Below, piece by piece: positions 19,661-30,140 of a stretch of 64,000 nucleotides of DNA. The position numbers and the translations under genes are program-made. This DNA comes from Gammaproteobacteria bacterium. GTDB lineage: Bacteria; Pseudomonadota; Gammaproteobacteria; UBA4575. The notes beneath the pieces are model-generated. The model did no database searches, was not told the origin of the DNA, and was given only the letters and a program-made list of their open reading frames with translations. The stretch covers positions 62,001 through 126,000 of the forward strand of contig JAPONM010000061.1 in assembly GCA_026713925.1 (NCBI GenBank). The letters are read 5' to 3'. How positions within the stretch are numbered: position 1 is the stretch's first letter; the number at the start of each line of letters is the position of its first letter.

Positions 19661-20623
19661 ATGATGATTCGAGTTCCAAAGCATTTTTCAGCATTATGGG
19701 TGCTGCTGATATTCAGTCTGGCATTGCCGATACATTCTGTTTTTGCCCGGGACTGGCAATCACCTTTCTACCAGGGACATGGACTGACGGGGAAGATCTG
19801 GGATACGGGGAAAAACGCTTGGATTACTGAGGAGCGATTATATACCGAATTGCTGGAGTACGAGTTCATATTGCTGGGAGAAACCCATGATAACCCGGAT
19901 CATCACCTGCTGCAGGCACAAATACTGGATCGGCTTGTGGCAGCCGGGAAGAAACCTGCCGTAGTGATGGAGATGTTGGCACAGGAAGGCTGGCTGGACC
20001 AGCCGGCTTACTGGACGGATGCCGGGTTGCTGCAGCAGCAGGCTGCAGCACGCAATGCCGGCTGGCCATGGGAGCTGTATGCACCCGTTTTACAGAGTAT
20101 CGTGAGAAATGGTCTTGAACTGGTTGCAGGAAATATCAGGAGTGAGGCCCTGTACACGGGAATCCGAAACATCGGGTCTGGCCGGACTCAGGAAATAATG
20201 GCTCGATTCCCGGTTTCTGCCGAAGGCCTTCGTCAGCTGGAACATGATATTGTTCAATCGCACTGTGGCTATGCCAATCCCGCTTTTGTTCAGCTTATGG
20301 TAGGTGCCCAGATGCAAAGAGACCTTGTTATCACGCAGGCCGTGGTGAACAGTAAACCGCCTGTCGTGCTGGTTGCCGGCAGTGGCCATGTGCGCAACGA
20401 TTATGCTGTGCCAAAACAGTTGCTGGGTACCTTCCGGCGTTATTCCTTTCTGTCGGTTGCCTTGATACCGGTACATCCGGGAGCACTGGCTCCACAGGAC
20501 TATCTCAAAGGTATCCCGGATGCATTTGATATTTTATATTTCACACCCAGCCACACCCGCGAGGACCCATGTATACAGTTCAGCAAACAACTGGAAGGCC
20601 TGCGGCATAAAGGCATCAAATAA
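19661..20623 (+). CDS. ChaN-like (haem-binding uptake, Tiki superfamily) exported protein
   Basis: From ATG 19661 the product is 320 residues with an N-terminal hydrophobic signal (ALWVLLIFSLALPIHSVFA). The family motif LGETHDNPDHHLLQ follows, then PAVVMEMLAQEGWLDQ, NGLELVAGNIRSE, HCGYANPAFVQLMVGAQMQRD and VVLVAGSGHVRNDYAVP. These are the conserved blocks of ChaN/DUF399 proteins, which bind haem in some species and share a fold with Tiki/TraB metalloproteases. There is no lipobox cysteine after the signal, so it may be soluble periplasmic rather than a lipoprotein. The open frame starts upstream at 19541 inside rnd; that part is not real. Confidence 0.87.
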   Translation: MMIRVPKHFSALWVLLIFSLALPIHSVFARDWQSPFYQGHGLTGKIWDTGKNAWITEERLYTELLEYEFILLGETHDNPDHHLLQAQILDRLVAAGKKPAVVMEMLAQEGWLDQPAYWTDAGLLQQQAAARNAGWPWELYAPVLQSIVRNGLELVAGNIRSEALYTGIRNIGSGRTQEIMARFPVSAEGLRQLEHDIVQSHCGYANPAFVQLMVGAQMQRDLVITQAVVNSKPPVVLVAGSGHVRNDYAVPKQLLGTFRRYSFLSVALIPVHPGALAPQDYLKGIPDAFDILYFTPSHTREDPCIQFSKQLEGLRHKGIK

Positions 20624-20674
20624 TTCACTGTCAAACTGCCTGAACCGGATGAGGTCAGCTGGGAAGCCGATGGA

Positions 20675-21154
20675 TCAGCATGCCCTTCTGATGGCGCGCA
20701 ATGCCAGGTAGACAAACGGCCATACCAGTATGCTGGTGAGGATTGGGGCCCAGTACAGCCATGATTTTGGATCTTCTCCCAGAATACCCAGAACCCATAG
20801 TGAAACGCCCATGTAGGGCAACAGGATGATGCCTACAAAAATGGCCTGTTGATACAAAGGATAGTTACGGGCCTGAATATGAAAGTGAATCGCAAGATAG
20901 GCTGTGATTGCAAACCCGAGCGCATATTGTCCCAGCAGGGTGCCGTGGATGACGTCTACGCAAAGACCAAGGGTCCACGCTATGCCAATGCTGACATTTT
21001 TAGGCAGGGCCATGCTCCAGTAGATAAGCGTAACAGCCAGCCATTCGGGTCGCCAGGGCTGTGCCCAGTCCGGCAACGGTATCAGCATGAGTAGCATCGC
21101 CACCAGGAATGTGGCACCAATGATAAGAAACTTGGGCAAACGCTGGTTGTTCAC
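20675..21154 (-). CDS. mreD: Rod shape-determining protein MreD, GTG start
   Basis: A 159-residue integral membrane protein with about five to six helices, beginning LPKFLIIGATFLVAMLLMLIPLP. The PEWLAVTLIYWSMALPKNVSIG and GLCVDVIHGTLLGQYALGF segments are typical of MreD. It works with MreC, RodA and PBP2 in the elongasome. The GTG start overlaps the mreC TGA (GTGA), so translation is coupled. It is the last gene of mreBCD and is convergent with the ChaN-like gene. Confidence 0.93.
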   Translation of the reverse strand: MNNQRLPKFLIIGATFLVAMLLMLIPLPDWAQPWRPEWLAVTLIYWSMALPKNVSIGIAWTLGLCVDVIHGTLLGQYALGFAITAYLAIHFHIQARNYPLYQQAIFVGIILLPYMGVSLWVLGILGEDPKSWLYWAPILTSILVWPFVYLALRAIRRAC

Positions 21155-22017
21155 GGGTGCTTGGTGATGTTTTCTGCGGCTCTCGACAGGGATTCATCAT
21201 CTGCTCGTATCAGCAGAATCTCCTGGATAGCATTGAGGTCGATCAGGGGCTTGGCTTCTACTTTCACAAAGGCTTCACCCGTGGTATCCCGGATGCTGGT
21301 AACCTTTGCTACCGGGTAATTGGGTGGGTAGCGGCCATCCAGACCAGAGGTTGTAATCAGGTCGCCAATCCGTATGTCTGTAGTGCTCACAATGTGCTGA
21401 AGTTCCAGTATCTCGGCATTGCCTGTGCCGACTACGAGGCTGCGGTGGCCGTTGCGGGCTATTACACCCAGCAGGGCATGATTGGGGTCTGAGATTAAAA
21501 TGGCAATTGAACGGAAAGGACTTGCCTTGTCTACCTGGCCAATGATGCCTTTCGCACCTAGTAGGGGCTGCCCCTCATATACACCGTCCATTGTGCCCTT
21601 GTTGAGGACGATGCGTTGACGATACGGGTCCAGGTCTATGGAAATCAGCTCGGCTATGAGAACCTGTTCTTTTTTCAAGGGTTTGGTGGATGTAAGAAGC
21701 TTGCGCAGGCGAGTATTCTCATGTTCCAGAATGGCAAGTTTTTGCAGTTGCAGCTCGATGAGAGCCTGATTAGCATGCAGTCTGGCGTTTTCAGTCAGCA
21801 GTTTTTTTTGGGTGGCCAGCACTTTTGTGCCGGAGATGTACATTTTTGAAGGCAACCAGGCCAGATATTCGATAGGGGACAGCACAACGCTGATACTCGA
21901 GCGCAGGATACCCAGGCGATTGTAGTGGTAATCGGTAATCATCATGCCGACAGACAGCATGGCCAAGAGGATCAGCTTTACAGATGAAGAGGGATTAAGG
22001 AAAAACAGTGGTTTGAT
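21151..22017 (-). CDS. mreC: Rod shape-determining protein MreC, probable ATC (AUC) start
   Basis: A bitopic periplasmic scaffold: short N-terminal tail KPLFFLNPSSSVKL, one membrane helix (LILLAMLSVGMMITDY), a coiled coil (about residues 60-90), then the two beta domains (NKGTMDGVYEGQPLLGAKGIIGQV; IRIGDLITTSGLDGRYPPNYPVA). It organises PBP2/RodA at the inner membrane with MreB. The start is unusual. The frame has a TGA just upstream, no ATG, GTG or TTG before a TTG at 21966, and that TTG would cut into the tail and helix. At 22017-22015 there is an in-frame ATC, followed by KPLFFLNPSSSVKL, matching homologues that begin MKPIF... A GAGGAG lies 8 bases upstream (22031-22026). I place the start there. 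Confidence 0.85.
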   Translation of the reverse strand: MKPLFFLNPSSSVKLILLAMLSVGMMITDYHYNRLGILRSSISVVLSPIEYLAWLPSKMYISGTKVLATQKKLLTENARLHANQALIELQLQKLAILEHENTRLRKLLTSTKPLKKEQVLIAELISIDLDPYRQRIVLNKGTMDGVYEGQPLLGAKGIIGQVDKASPFRSIAILISDPNHALLGVIARNGHRSLVVGTGNAEILELQHIVSTTDIRIGDLITTSGLDGRYPPNYPVAKVTSIRDTTGEAFVKVEAKPLIDLNAIQEILLIRADDESLSRAAENITKHP

Positions 22018-22088
22018 GGCAAGCTCTCCTCAATGGTGGATCCGTATGACCTGGAAGCTGATTCAGCAAACCGTGCTGACCGGCAGAA

Positions 22089-23171
<1,083 letters not shown>

Positions 23172-23203
23172 CTACTCTATCAGCGGCTAAAATTTTGAGC
23201 AAG

Positions 23204-23219
23204 ACCATATTAATATGGT
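23204..23219. promoter_or_regulatory. Perfect 16-bp palindrome between mreB and gatC
   Basis: ACCATATTAATATGGT is perfectly self-complementary. Its left half-site ACCATAT recurs at 23234-23240. A TATACT that could act as a -10 for gatC lies at 23238-23243, so the palindrome would cover the -35 region. This is the geometry of an operator for a dimeric regulator; the regulator is unknown. Confidence 0.5.
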
Positions 23220-23262
23220 AGGTTGTTTTGCCCACCATATACTGTCCGTGTGATTAGGGTGA

Positions 23263-23350
23263 GCCTGGGTCAAATACCCAGGCAGTTTACACTGGATATG
23301 CTGAGACTCTCAGCATGAAACCGCAGGAATCATTGCGATAGATGATTCCT
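23263..23350 (+). promoter_or_regulatory. Three consecutive perfect stem-loops in the gatC leader
   Basis: Stem 1: GCCTGGGT (23263-23270), 5-base loop, ACCCAGGC (23276-23283). Stem 2: ATGCTGAGA (23298-23306), one base, TCTCAGCAT (23308-23316). Stem 3: AGGAATCAT (23325-23333), 8-base loop, ATGATTCCT (23342-23350). All are perfect. Stem 3 ends 22 bases before the gatC ATG, and GGAG (23356-23359) follows it as ribosome-binding site. None is followed by a T-run, so they are not plain terminators. Confidence 0.6.
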
Positions 23351-23372
23351 TTTATGGAGTAAGAGTATTGCG

Positions 23373-23660
23373 ATGCCCGTTTCACTTGAGGAAATTCTGA
23401 AAATCAGCCATCTGGCGAGGCTGCATGTCGATCCGGAAGAAGCGGGTCAATATGCGGCTGACCTGTCCAGCATCCTTGCCTGGGTACAGCAGATGAACAA
23501 AGTGGATACCCGGGGAGTTGACCCCATGGCCCACCCTCTGGATGCCTGTCAGCGACTGCGGGAAGACAAGGTTACAGAATCGGATCAGCGTGAGAAATTT
23601 CAGGCTATCGCGCCACGCACCGAAAACGGCCTTTACCTTGTGCCCAAGGTGATAGAGTAG
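23373..23660 (+). CDS. gatC: Asp/Glu-tRNA amidotransferase subunit C
   Basis: A 95-residue protein with the GatC pattern: [19 protein letters not shown], then a helical middle ([37 protein letters not shown]) and the C-terminal [18 protein letters not shown]. GatC is the small linker that holds GatA and GatB together. It is the first gene of gatCAB, with 47 bases before gatA. Its leader contains the stem-loops described separately. Confidence 0.96.
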   Translation: MPVSLEEILKISHLARLHVDPEEAGQYAADLSSILAWVQQMNKVDTRGVDPMAHPLDACQRLREDKVTESDQREKFQAIAPRTENGLYLVPKVIE

Positions 23661-23707
23661 CTTTTCAGGCAGGTGGTTCAGGATTCCAGGCATTTTCAGG
23701 TTGCGTT

Positions 23708-25183
23708 ATGGTTATGGAAGAACTTTCGGTTCAACAGCTTGCGGACGGGTTAGACAGCGGCCAATTCTCCAGTGTCGAACTTGTCCGGCATTTCTTGCAT
23801 CGAATGCAGGCACACAGACACCTCAATGCCTTTATCTCAGAACTGCATGACCGCGCAGTCATGCAGGCAGGTCATGCAGACCGGCAAATCAGGGAAAGAA
23901 AGCATGGTCCGTTGACCGGAGTGCCTCTCGCGCACAAGGATATATTCTGCATGTCCGGCGAAAGGACATCATGCGGGTCAAAAATGCTGGACAACTTCAT
24001 CGCACCGTACCATGCAACCGTTGTGCAAAAGCTGGAGCAGGCAGGATGCGTGGTTCTGGGCAAAACCAATATGGATGAATTTGCGATGGGGTCATCCAGT
24101 GAAAACAGTTACTACGGTCCGGTCAGGAATCCATGGAATGCCGAATGTGTCCCGGGGGGTTCATCCGGCGGGTCTGCCGCCGCCGTGGCAGCACGCCTGG
24201 TGCCGTTGGCGACCGGCACCGATACCGGCGGGTCGATCCGGCAGCCGGCCGCATTTTGTGGAGTTACAGGGCTCAAGCCGACCTATGGGCGCATATCGCG
24301 TTACGGCATGGTTGCCTATGCCTCGAGCCTGGATCAGGCAGGTCCCTTTGGCAAGTCTGCACAGGACTGTGCGTATCTTCTCCAGGCAATGGCAGGTTTT
24401 GATGAAAAGGATTCCACCAGCGTGGATGCACCGGTGCCTGCATACCTCGCGGAGTTGAACCGCCCGCTGCAAGGCAAGGTAGTTGGCATACCTGACGAAT
24501 ATTTCAGTACCGGTCTGGGATCCGAGGTGCGGACAATCATTGCACGTGCAATTGACTGGGCTGAAGAGCAGGGTTGCATCATAAAAGATATAAGTCTGCC
24601 AAACACGGAACTGGCGATTCCTGCCTATTACGTCATTGCAACGGCGGAATGCTCTTCGAACCTGTCACGTTATGACGGAGTCCGGTTTGGTCACCGGTGT
24701 GAAGATCCGAAAGATCTGCATGACCTGTACCATCGCAGTCGCAGCGAAGGGTTTGGAACTGAAGTCAAACGCCGTATCATGATTGGCACCTATGCGTTGT
24801 CGACCGGCTATTACGATGCCTACTACCTGAAGGCACAACAGGTTCGCCGACTGATCAGTGCGGACTTCAACGCGGCGTTTCAGGATGTGGATTTCATTCT
24901 GGGGCCGACCGCACCGGAGACTGCTTTCAGGATTGGTGAAAAAACAGATGACCCGGTCACAATGTATCTGTCTGATATCTATACCATCTCGATCAATCTC
25001 GCCGGATTGCCTGCCATTTCGATCCCTTGCGGGATCCACGAAGGGCTGCCTGTAGGCATGCAGTTGATAGGCAATTATTTTGCAGAAGACAAGCTGCTGA
25101 ATTTTGCGCATCAATACCAGCTTGCAACCGACTGGCATCAACAGTGTCCGCCGGGTTTCCAGCAGAAGAGGCAGGGTTGCTGA
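23708..25183 (+). CDS. gatA: Asp/Glu-tRNA amidotransferase subunit A (glutaminase)
   Basis: A 491-residue amidase-signature enzyme. The Ser-cisSer-Lys triad is visible: Lys77 in LAHKDIF, Ser152 in [10 protein letters not shown] and Ser176 in [11 protein letters not shown]. It releases ammonia from glutamine and passes it to GatB, which amidates Glu-tRNA(Gln) or Asp-tRNA(Asn). The start is ATG 23708; ATG 23714 is a close alternative. The TGA stop overlaps the gatB start (TGATG). Confidence 0.97.
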   Translation: MVMEELSVQQLADGLDSGQFSSVELVRHFLHRMQAHRHLNAFISELHDRAVMQAGHADRQIRERKHGPLTGVPLAHKDIFCMSGERTSCGSKMLDNFIAPYHATVVQKLEQAGCVVLGKTNMDEFAMGSSSENSYYGPVRNPWNAECVPGGSSGGSAAAVAARLVPLATGTDTGGSIRQPAAFCGVTGLKPTYGRISRYGMVAYASSLDQAGPFGKSAQDCAYLLQAMAGFDEKDSTSVDAPVPAYLAELNRPLQGKVVGIPDEYFSTGLGSEVRTIIARAIDWAEEQGCIIKDISLPNTELAIPAYYVIATAECSSNLSRYDGVRFGHRCEDPKDLHDLYHRSRSEGFGTEVKRRIMIGTYALSTGYYDAYYLKAQQVRRLISADFNAAFQDVDFILGPTAPETAFRIGEKTDDPVTMYLSDIYTISINLAGLPAISIPCGIHEGLPVGMQLIGNYFAEDKLLNFAHQYQLATDWHQQCPPGFQQKRQGC

Positions 25184-26619
25184 TGGCACAGTGGGAGGCG
25201 GTAATAGGGTTGGAGATTCATGTGCAGCTTGCGACACAAAGCAAGATTTTTTCTGCAGCTTCCACGGCTTTCGGAGCTGAGCCCAATACCCAGGCCTGTG
25301 CGGTGGACCTGGGCCTGCCAGGTGTCTTGCCGGTACTGAACTACGAAGCTGTGCGAATGGCTGTCATGTTTGGGCTGGCTGTCAATGCGGCGGTTTCACA
25401 ACGCTGTGTTTTCGCACGGAAAAACTATTTCTATCCTGATTTGCCCAAAGGCTATCAAATCAGCCAGTATGAGTTGCCCATCGTAGCGCGTGGCCAGCTG
25501 GAAATCGCGCTGGGCGACGGCAGCTATAAGGTCATCGGGATAACCCGCGCCCATCTGGAGGAAGATGCCGGAAAATCATTGCACGAGGAGTTTGCTGATT
25601 CTACCGGGATTGATTTGAATCGTGCCGGCACGCCGCTGATTGAAATTGTATCAGAGCCTGACATGCGTTCTGCCAAGGAAGCCGTGTCATACATGAAGAA
25701 AATTCACTCGTTCGTACGCTATCTGGGAATTTCAGATGGCAATATGCAGGAAGGTTCGTTCCGATGTGATGCGAATGTCTCGATACGCCCTGCAGGTCAG
25801 AAAGAACTTGGCACACGCACGGAAACCAAGAACCTGAATTCTTTTCGTTTTGTGGAACGTGCAATCGATTTTGAAATCGCACGCCAGATCGATGTGCTCG
25901 AAGATGGCAATGAAGTGGTTCAGGAAACACGACTGTACGATGCCGTTCAGGATGAAACACGCCCCATGCGAAGCAAAGAGGAAGCCGATGATTACCGCTA
26001 TTTCCCGGATCCTGATTTGTTGCCAGTCGTTATCCGGCCGGAAATGCTCGAAGAAATCAAACAGCAACTCCCTGAACTGCCTGGCGAAAAAGCCCTGCGT
26101 TTCACGCAGGAATATGGCCTGAATGCTCAGGATGCAGAGAATCTTGTCCTGAGCAAGGAAGCTGCAGAATATTTCGAGCAGACGGCAAGGAACACGAATG
26201 CTGAGGCAAAACGGGTTGCAAACTGGGTGACCGGGGAACTCAATGCAGCCTTGAACCAGGACGATCTGGAGATTGCTTCAAGTCCCGTTTCAAGCTCGAT
26301 GCTTGCTAAATTGCTGAACCGGATAGAAGACGGCACGATATCAGGCAAGATTGCCAAGGACATTTTCCGGTCAATGTGGGCAGGTGAAGGGGATGTGGAC
26401 TCGATCATTGAGTCCAAGGGTCTCAGGCAGATCACAGACACCCTGGAGATTGAAACACTGGTCAATCAGGTGGTGCGCGAAAATCCGGCTCAGGTGGAAC
26501 AGTTCAAATCAGGCAAGGACAAGGTGTTTGGCTTTTTTGTTGGCCAGGTGATGAAGATTACCGGAGGTAAGGCCAATCCACAGCAGGTCAACCGCCTGCT
26601 GCGCGAAAAACTCAAGTAG
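25183..26619 (+). CDS. gatB: Asp/Glu-tRNA amidotransferase subunit B
   Basis: A 478-residue protein beginning [20 protein letters not shown], the canonical GatB N-terminus with the GLEIHVQL motif. [15 protein letters not shown] and [11 protein letters not shown] follow, and the C-terminus is a helical tail and YqeY-like domain ([21 protein letters not shown]). GatB phosphorylates the tRNA-bound Glu or Asp and transfers ammonia. The open frame begins at 25027 inside gatA, but ATG 25183, overlapping the gatA stop, is the real start. Convergent with prmC. Confidence 0.97.
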   Translation: MAQWEAVIGLEIHVQLATQSKIFSAASTAFGAEPNTQACAVDLGLPGVLPVLNYEAVRMAVMFGLAVNAAVSQRCVFARKNYFYPDLPKGYQISQYELPIVARGQLEIALGDGSYKVIGITRAHLEEDAGKSLHEEFADSTGIDLNRAGTPLIEIVSEPDMRSAKEAVSYMKKIHSFVRYLGISDGNMQEGSFRCDANVSIRPAGQKELGTRTETKNLNSFRFVERAIDFEIARQIDVLEDGNEVVQETRLYDAVQDETRPMRSKEEADDYRYFPDPDLLPVVIRPEMLEEIKQQLPELPGEKALRFTQEYGLNAQDAENLVLSKEAAEYFEQTARNTNAEAKRVANWVTGELNAALNQDDLEIASSPVSSSMLAKLLNRIEDGTISGKIAKDIFRSMWAGEGDVDSIIESKGLRQITDTLEIETLVNQVVRENPAQVEQFKSGKDKVFGFFVGQVMKITGGKANPQQVNRLLREKLK

Positions 26620-26630
26620 TTTCCACGGAG

Positions 26631-27470
26631 TCAGTCCGGGACCAGGCGCGCACTGCTGACACGCTCGAGACCGGACAAGTCCCGGTAGGTCTGTATCTGA
26701 CTGAACCCGTTTAGCCGGAACAGGTCCCGGGCAGCCATTCCCTGCTCAAAGCCGTGTTCAATGATTACATGCCCCTGCCTGTGCAGGTGCTGCCTGGCCT
26801 GGCGAACAATCAGTTCGATATCCTGCAGTCCGCCCTTCCCGCTTATCAGTGCCTGACCTGGCTCATGGCGGGCAACGTGTTCATCAAGATTAGGGTCATC
26901 TTCCGCTACGTAGGGAGGGTTGGATACAATCACGTCGAAGCGGTCATGGCCCAGGTTTGTGTACCAGTCGCTGTGAATGAAAGTAATGTCTGTGCCATGT
27001 CGGGCAGCATTCAGCCTTGCCACTTCCAGAGCGGCTTCGGATATATCGGTGGCCACCACCCTGCAATCGTTTCTTTCCCTGGCAATGGCCACAGCCACCG
27101 CACCGGAGCCGGTTCCCAAATCCAGTACATGCAGCCTTGTCTGATGAGAAATCAAATGCAATGTGACTTCAACCAGCAGTTCTGTTTCAGGGCGGGGTAT
27201 CAATACATGTTCATTGACGACAAGGTCCAGTGACCAGAATTCCTTGTTGCCCGTGATGTATGCAAAGGGCCTGCCCTCAAGCCTGCTGGAAAAACAGGAC
27301 TCGAAAGCTGTCCTTTCCTCGGTCGACAGTTCGGCATCGGGATGTGCGAACAGTCCGGTTTGCTCAATACAGCATGCATGGCACACAAGAAGCTGTGCCT
27401 CAAGTCTTGGGTTGTCACTGACCCGGGCGAGCTTTATCGCTGCATGGTCAACCGCCTGCTGACGTGTCAT
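26631..27470 (-). CDS. prmC: Release factor glutamine N5-methyltransferase
   Basis: About 279 residues. An N-terminal helical domain contacts the release factor, followed by a class I methyltransferase domain with VLDLGTGSGAVAVAIARE and the catalytic NPPY in VIVSNPPYVAEDDPN. PrmC (HemK) methylates the Gln of the GGQ motif in RF1 and RF2. It directly follows prfA, its substrate's gene. The start is uncertain: ATG 27470 (MTRQQAVDHA) or GTG 27482 right after the prfA stop; neither has a good Shine-Dalgarno. Confidence 0.95.
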   Translation of the reverse strand: MTRQQAVDHAAIKLARVSDNPRLEAQLLVCHACCIEQTGLFAHPDAELSTEERTAFESCFSSRLEGRPFAYITGNKEFWSLDLVVNEHVLIPRPETELLVEVTLHLISHQTRLHVLDLGTGSGAVAVAIARERNDCRVVATDISEAALEVARLNAARHGTDITFIHSDWYTNLGHDRFDVIVSNPPYVAEDDPNLDEHVARHEPGQALISGKGGLQDIELIVRQARQHLHRQGHVIIEHGFEQGMAARDLFRLNGFSQIQTYRDLSGLERVSSARLVPD

Positions 27471-27484
27471 GGGTGAAGACACCG

Positions 27485-28570
27485 TTACTGTTCATCTATG
27501 GAAGCAAGCAAATCGGCCTGGTATTCATTGCGCAGGGGCTGGATGACCTGGTCGATGTTGCCCTGCATCATTTCATCCAGCTTGTACAGGGTCAAGTTGA
27601 TGCGGTGATCAGTGATACGCCCCTGCGGAAAATTATAGGTGCGAATGCGCTCCGAACGATCACCGCTCCCAACCAGGCTGCGACGCGTTTCAGCCTGTTC
27701 TTCGGATTGTTTTTTCCGTTCATTGTCCAGCAGCCGCGCACTGAGTAATGACATGGCGCGTGCACGGTTCTTGTGCTGTGACCGTTCGTCCTGGCATTCC
27801 ACGGCAATACCGGTGGGCAAGTGCGTGATGCGGATGGCGGAATCTGTCTTGTTGACATGTTGTCCGCCTGCTCCGGAAGCCCGAAAAATATCAACTCGCA
27901 AGTCTGCAGTATCAATAGCCACGTTATCGATTTCGTTCACCTCGGGCATGATCGCAATGGTTGCCGCAGAGGTGTGCACACGCCCTTGTGACTCGGTGAC
28001 GGGTACACGTTGTACCCTGTGTGCGCCGGATTCAAATTTTAGGCTTGAGTACACATCCGTGCCGGAAATCTTGGCGATAATTTCCTTGAATCCCCCGTGG
28101 TCCCCCTCGCTTTTGTGGATCACTTCCATCTTCCATTTTTTGCCTTCTGCGTACCGGGAGTACATGCGGAACAAGTCACCGGCAAAAATTGCCGCCTCAT
28201 CCCCTCCTGTACCGGCACGAATTTCCAGAAACACGTTGCTTTGGTCATGCGGGTCCTTGGGTAACAACAGCATATTCAACTCGCATTCAAGACGCTCGAT
28301 GCGCTGTTCTGTAGTTTCAATTTCCTCGAGGGCCATCGCTTTCAGACTTTCGTCCTGATCGTTCAAAAGTTCCCGAACCGCAGCAAGATCTGTCATGACC
28401 CGCTGGTATTCGTTGAAGCGTTTCACGATCGGCTCCAGTTGCGCATACTCTCGTGACAGCGTTGTAAACCTCTCCTGATTGCCTGCAACGTCCATATCCG
28501 AAAGTTCCATGGAAATTTCTTCGTGTCGCTCCCTTATGGTCTCAAGCTTATGGATAATCGAGTCTTTCAT
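27485..28570 (-). CDS. prfA: Peptide chain release factor 1
   Basis: A 361-residue class I release factor. The GGQ motif lies in [20 protein letters not shown], and [22 protein letters not shown] is the conserved stretch before it. RF1 reads UAA and UAG at the ribosomal A site and releases the peptide. The frame opens at 28591, but [18 protein letters not shown] (ATG 28570) fits the family N-terminus. It sits between hemA and prmC, the standard gammaproteobacterial order. Confidence 0.97.
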   Translation of the reverse strand: MKDSIIHKLETIRERHEEISMELSDMDVAGNQERFTTLSREYAQLEPIVKRFNEYQRVMTDLAAVRELLNDQDESLKAMALEEIETTEQRIERLECELNMLLLPKDPHDQSNVFLEIRAGTGGDEAAIFAGDLFRMYSRYAEGKKWKMEVIHKSEGDHGGFKEIIAKISGTDVYSSLKFESGAHRVQRVPVTESQGRVHTSAATIAIMPEVNEIDNVAIDTADLRVDIFRASGAGGQHVNKTDSAIRITHLPTGIAVECQDERSQHKNRARAMSLLSARLLDNERKKQSEEQAETRRSLVGSGDRSERIRTYNFPQGRITDHRINLTLYKLDEMMQGNIDQVIQPLRNEYQADLLASIDEQ

Positions 28571-28696
28571 GATATGGGGTGGGTTATACAAGCTGCAGGG
28601 TACACCTAGCCAAAAAAGGGCACTGAACTGGAATTTATTGAAGCCCGTTGCACTGGGCCGCCCATTTGAACACCCAGCAAGTCATGCCAGTGTGAC

Positions 28697-29974
28697 CTAG
28701 AAGGCATCCGTATCCTCGGGCGCAATATTTAACAGTATCCGTGCTGCATCGATCAACTCATTTTTTCCCTGTTTGGCTGCTAGGTTCAGGGCTTCGGTAG
28801 GGTCATGCATGAATTTGTTGGTCAAGGTATATGCCAGATACTGCAGCACCTCATCTGTTGACTTCCCCTGCTCGAGCATTTTGTTTGCTTTTTCCAGCAT
28901 GCTGTCACGTTGCAGTTCAGCCTTGTTTCGAAACGCACGTACTGTATCTACAGCGTCTTGCCCACGTTGCCAAAGGGAAAATACCTCCACTTCTCCTGCA
29001 ATCATTTCCTCGGCTGCCTTGACCGCATTTTTCCGTGATTGCAGGTTATGCTCGATCACATCGTGCAGGTCATCGATGGTATACAGGTACACGTCTGAAA
29101 GCTGGGCCACTTCCGGTTCGATGTCCCGGGGCACGGCCAGGTCGACCATGAAAATGGGCTTGTGCCTGCGTTCTTTCAAGGCACGTTCCACGAGTCCCTT
29201 GCCGAGTATGGGCAGTGTGCTGGCCGTAGCAGTAATCACGATTTCAGATTCAGGCAGGATATCATTCACAAAGCCCAGGCCGACCCCGCGACCGCCTACC
29301 CGGTCGGCAATTTTTTGTGCACGTTCGATGCTGCGGTTTGCAACGGTAATTTTGTGTATCCCGGCTGTCTTCAAATGCTCGGCAGCAAGCTCAATCGTTT
29401 CACCTGCGCCAATCAGCAGTGCAGACTGATGGGTGAGTTTCCCGAATATCTTTTTTGATAGCGAGACCGCAGCCGATGCTACCGACACCGGGTTTGCCCC
29501 AATTTCTGTATGTGTACGAACTTTTTTGGCGACACTGAAGGCATGCTGAAAAAGCTGGTTAAGATTTCTGCCAAGTGTGCCTGCCCTGGAAGCACCCTGA
29601 TAGGCAGATTTCAGTTGCCCCAGGATCTGTGGCTCGCCAAGCACCATCGAGTCCAGCCCGCACGCCACTCGAAATATATGGCGCACTGCAGACCGGTCCC
29701 TATAGTCATACAGATACGGTGTCGTGTGCTCGGAGCTCAAGCCATGAAAGGCATTCAGCCAGCCCAGGATTCCCTGCCTGCCTTCCTGGGCATGCGTCAC
29801 GTTACAGTACAACTCGGTTCTGTTGCAGGTCGAGATAATCAGGGCTTCATCCACCTGCGGGACCCCAATCAGGTTTTGCAGCGCTGTGTGCAGGTTCTGG
29901 TCACTTATGGCCACAAGCTCCCGCACCTGTACAGGCGCGGTGGTGTGGTTAATGCCGAGTGTGAGTAAATGCAT
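28697..29974 (-). CDS. hemA: Glutamyl-tRNA reductase
   Basis: A 425-residue enzyme starting MHLLTLGINHTTAPVQVREL. The catalytic Cys50 lies in IISTCNRTELYC. The NADPH-binding domain has LLIGAGETIELAAEHLK and ITVANRSIERAQKIADRVGG, and a C-terminal dimerisation helix follows. It reduces Glu-tRNA(Glu) to glutamate-1-semialdehyde, the first committed step of haem synthesis by the C5 route. The frame extends upstream to 30067, but homology fixes the start at 29974. Divergent from the TPR lipoprotein gene with a 166-base gap; prfA follows 126 bases downstream. Confidence 0.97.
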   Translation of the reverse strand: MHLLTLGINHTTAPVQVRELVAISDQNLHTALQNLIGVPQVDEALIISTCNRTELYCNVTHAQEGRQGILGWLNAFHGLSSEHTTPYLYDYRDRSAVRHIFRVACGLDSMVLGEPQILGQLKSAYQGASRAGTLGRNLNQLFQHAFSVAKKVRTHTEIGANPVSVASAAVSLSKKIFGKLTHQSALLIGAGETIELAAEHLKTAGIHKITVANRSIERAQKIADRVGGRGVGLGFVNDILPESEIVITATASTLPILGKGLVERALKERRHKPIFMVDLAVPRDIEPEVAQLSDVYLYTIDDLHDVIEHNLQSRKNAVKAAEEMIAGEVEVFSLWQRGQDAVDTVRAFRNKAELQRDSMLEKANKMLEQGKSTDEVLQYLAYTLTNKFMHDPTEALNLAAKQGKNELIDAARILLNIAPEDTDAF

Positions 29975-30140
29975 GAAAACAGGCAGTATACATGGCGGAA
30001 ATGGGCCGGGCAGATCGTCGGGTAACAGGCATGGCGCAGGGGTCTTGGTAACCGTAAATTCTGTCAAAATGCATGTGTATTGCCCAGGTAACTGGAGTAA
30101 TATTAGGTATAGTCTAATTGAGCTATTAACTCAACACAGC

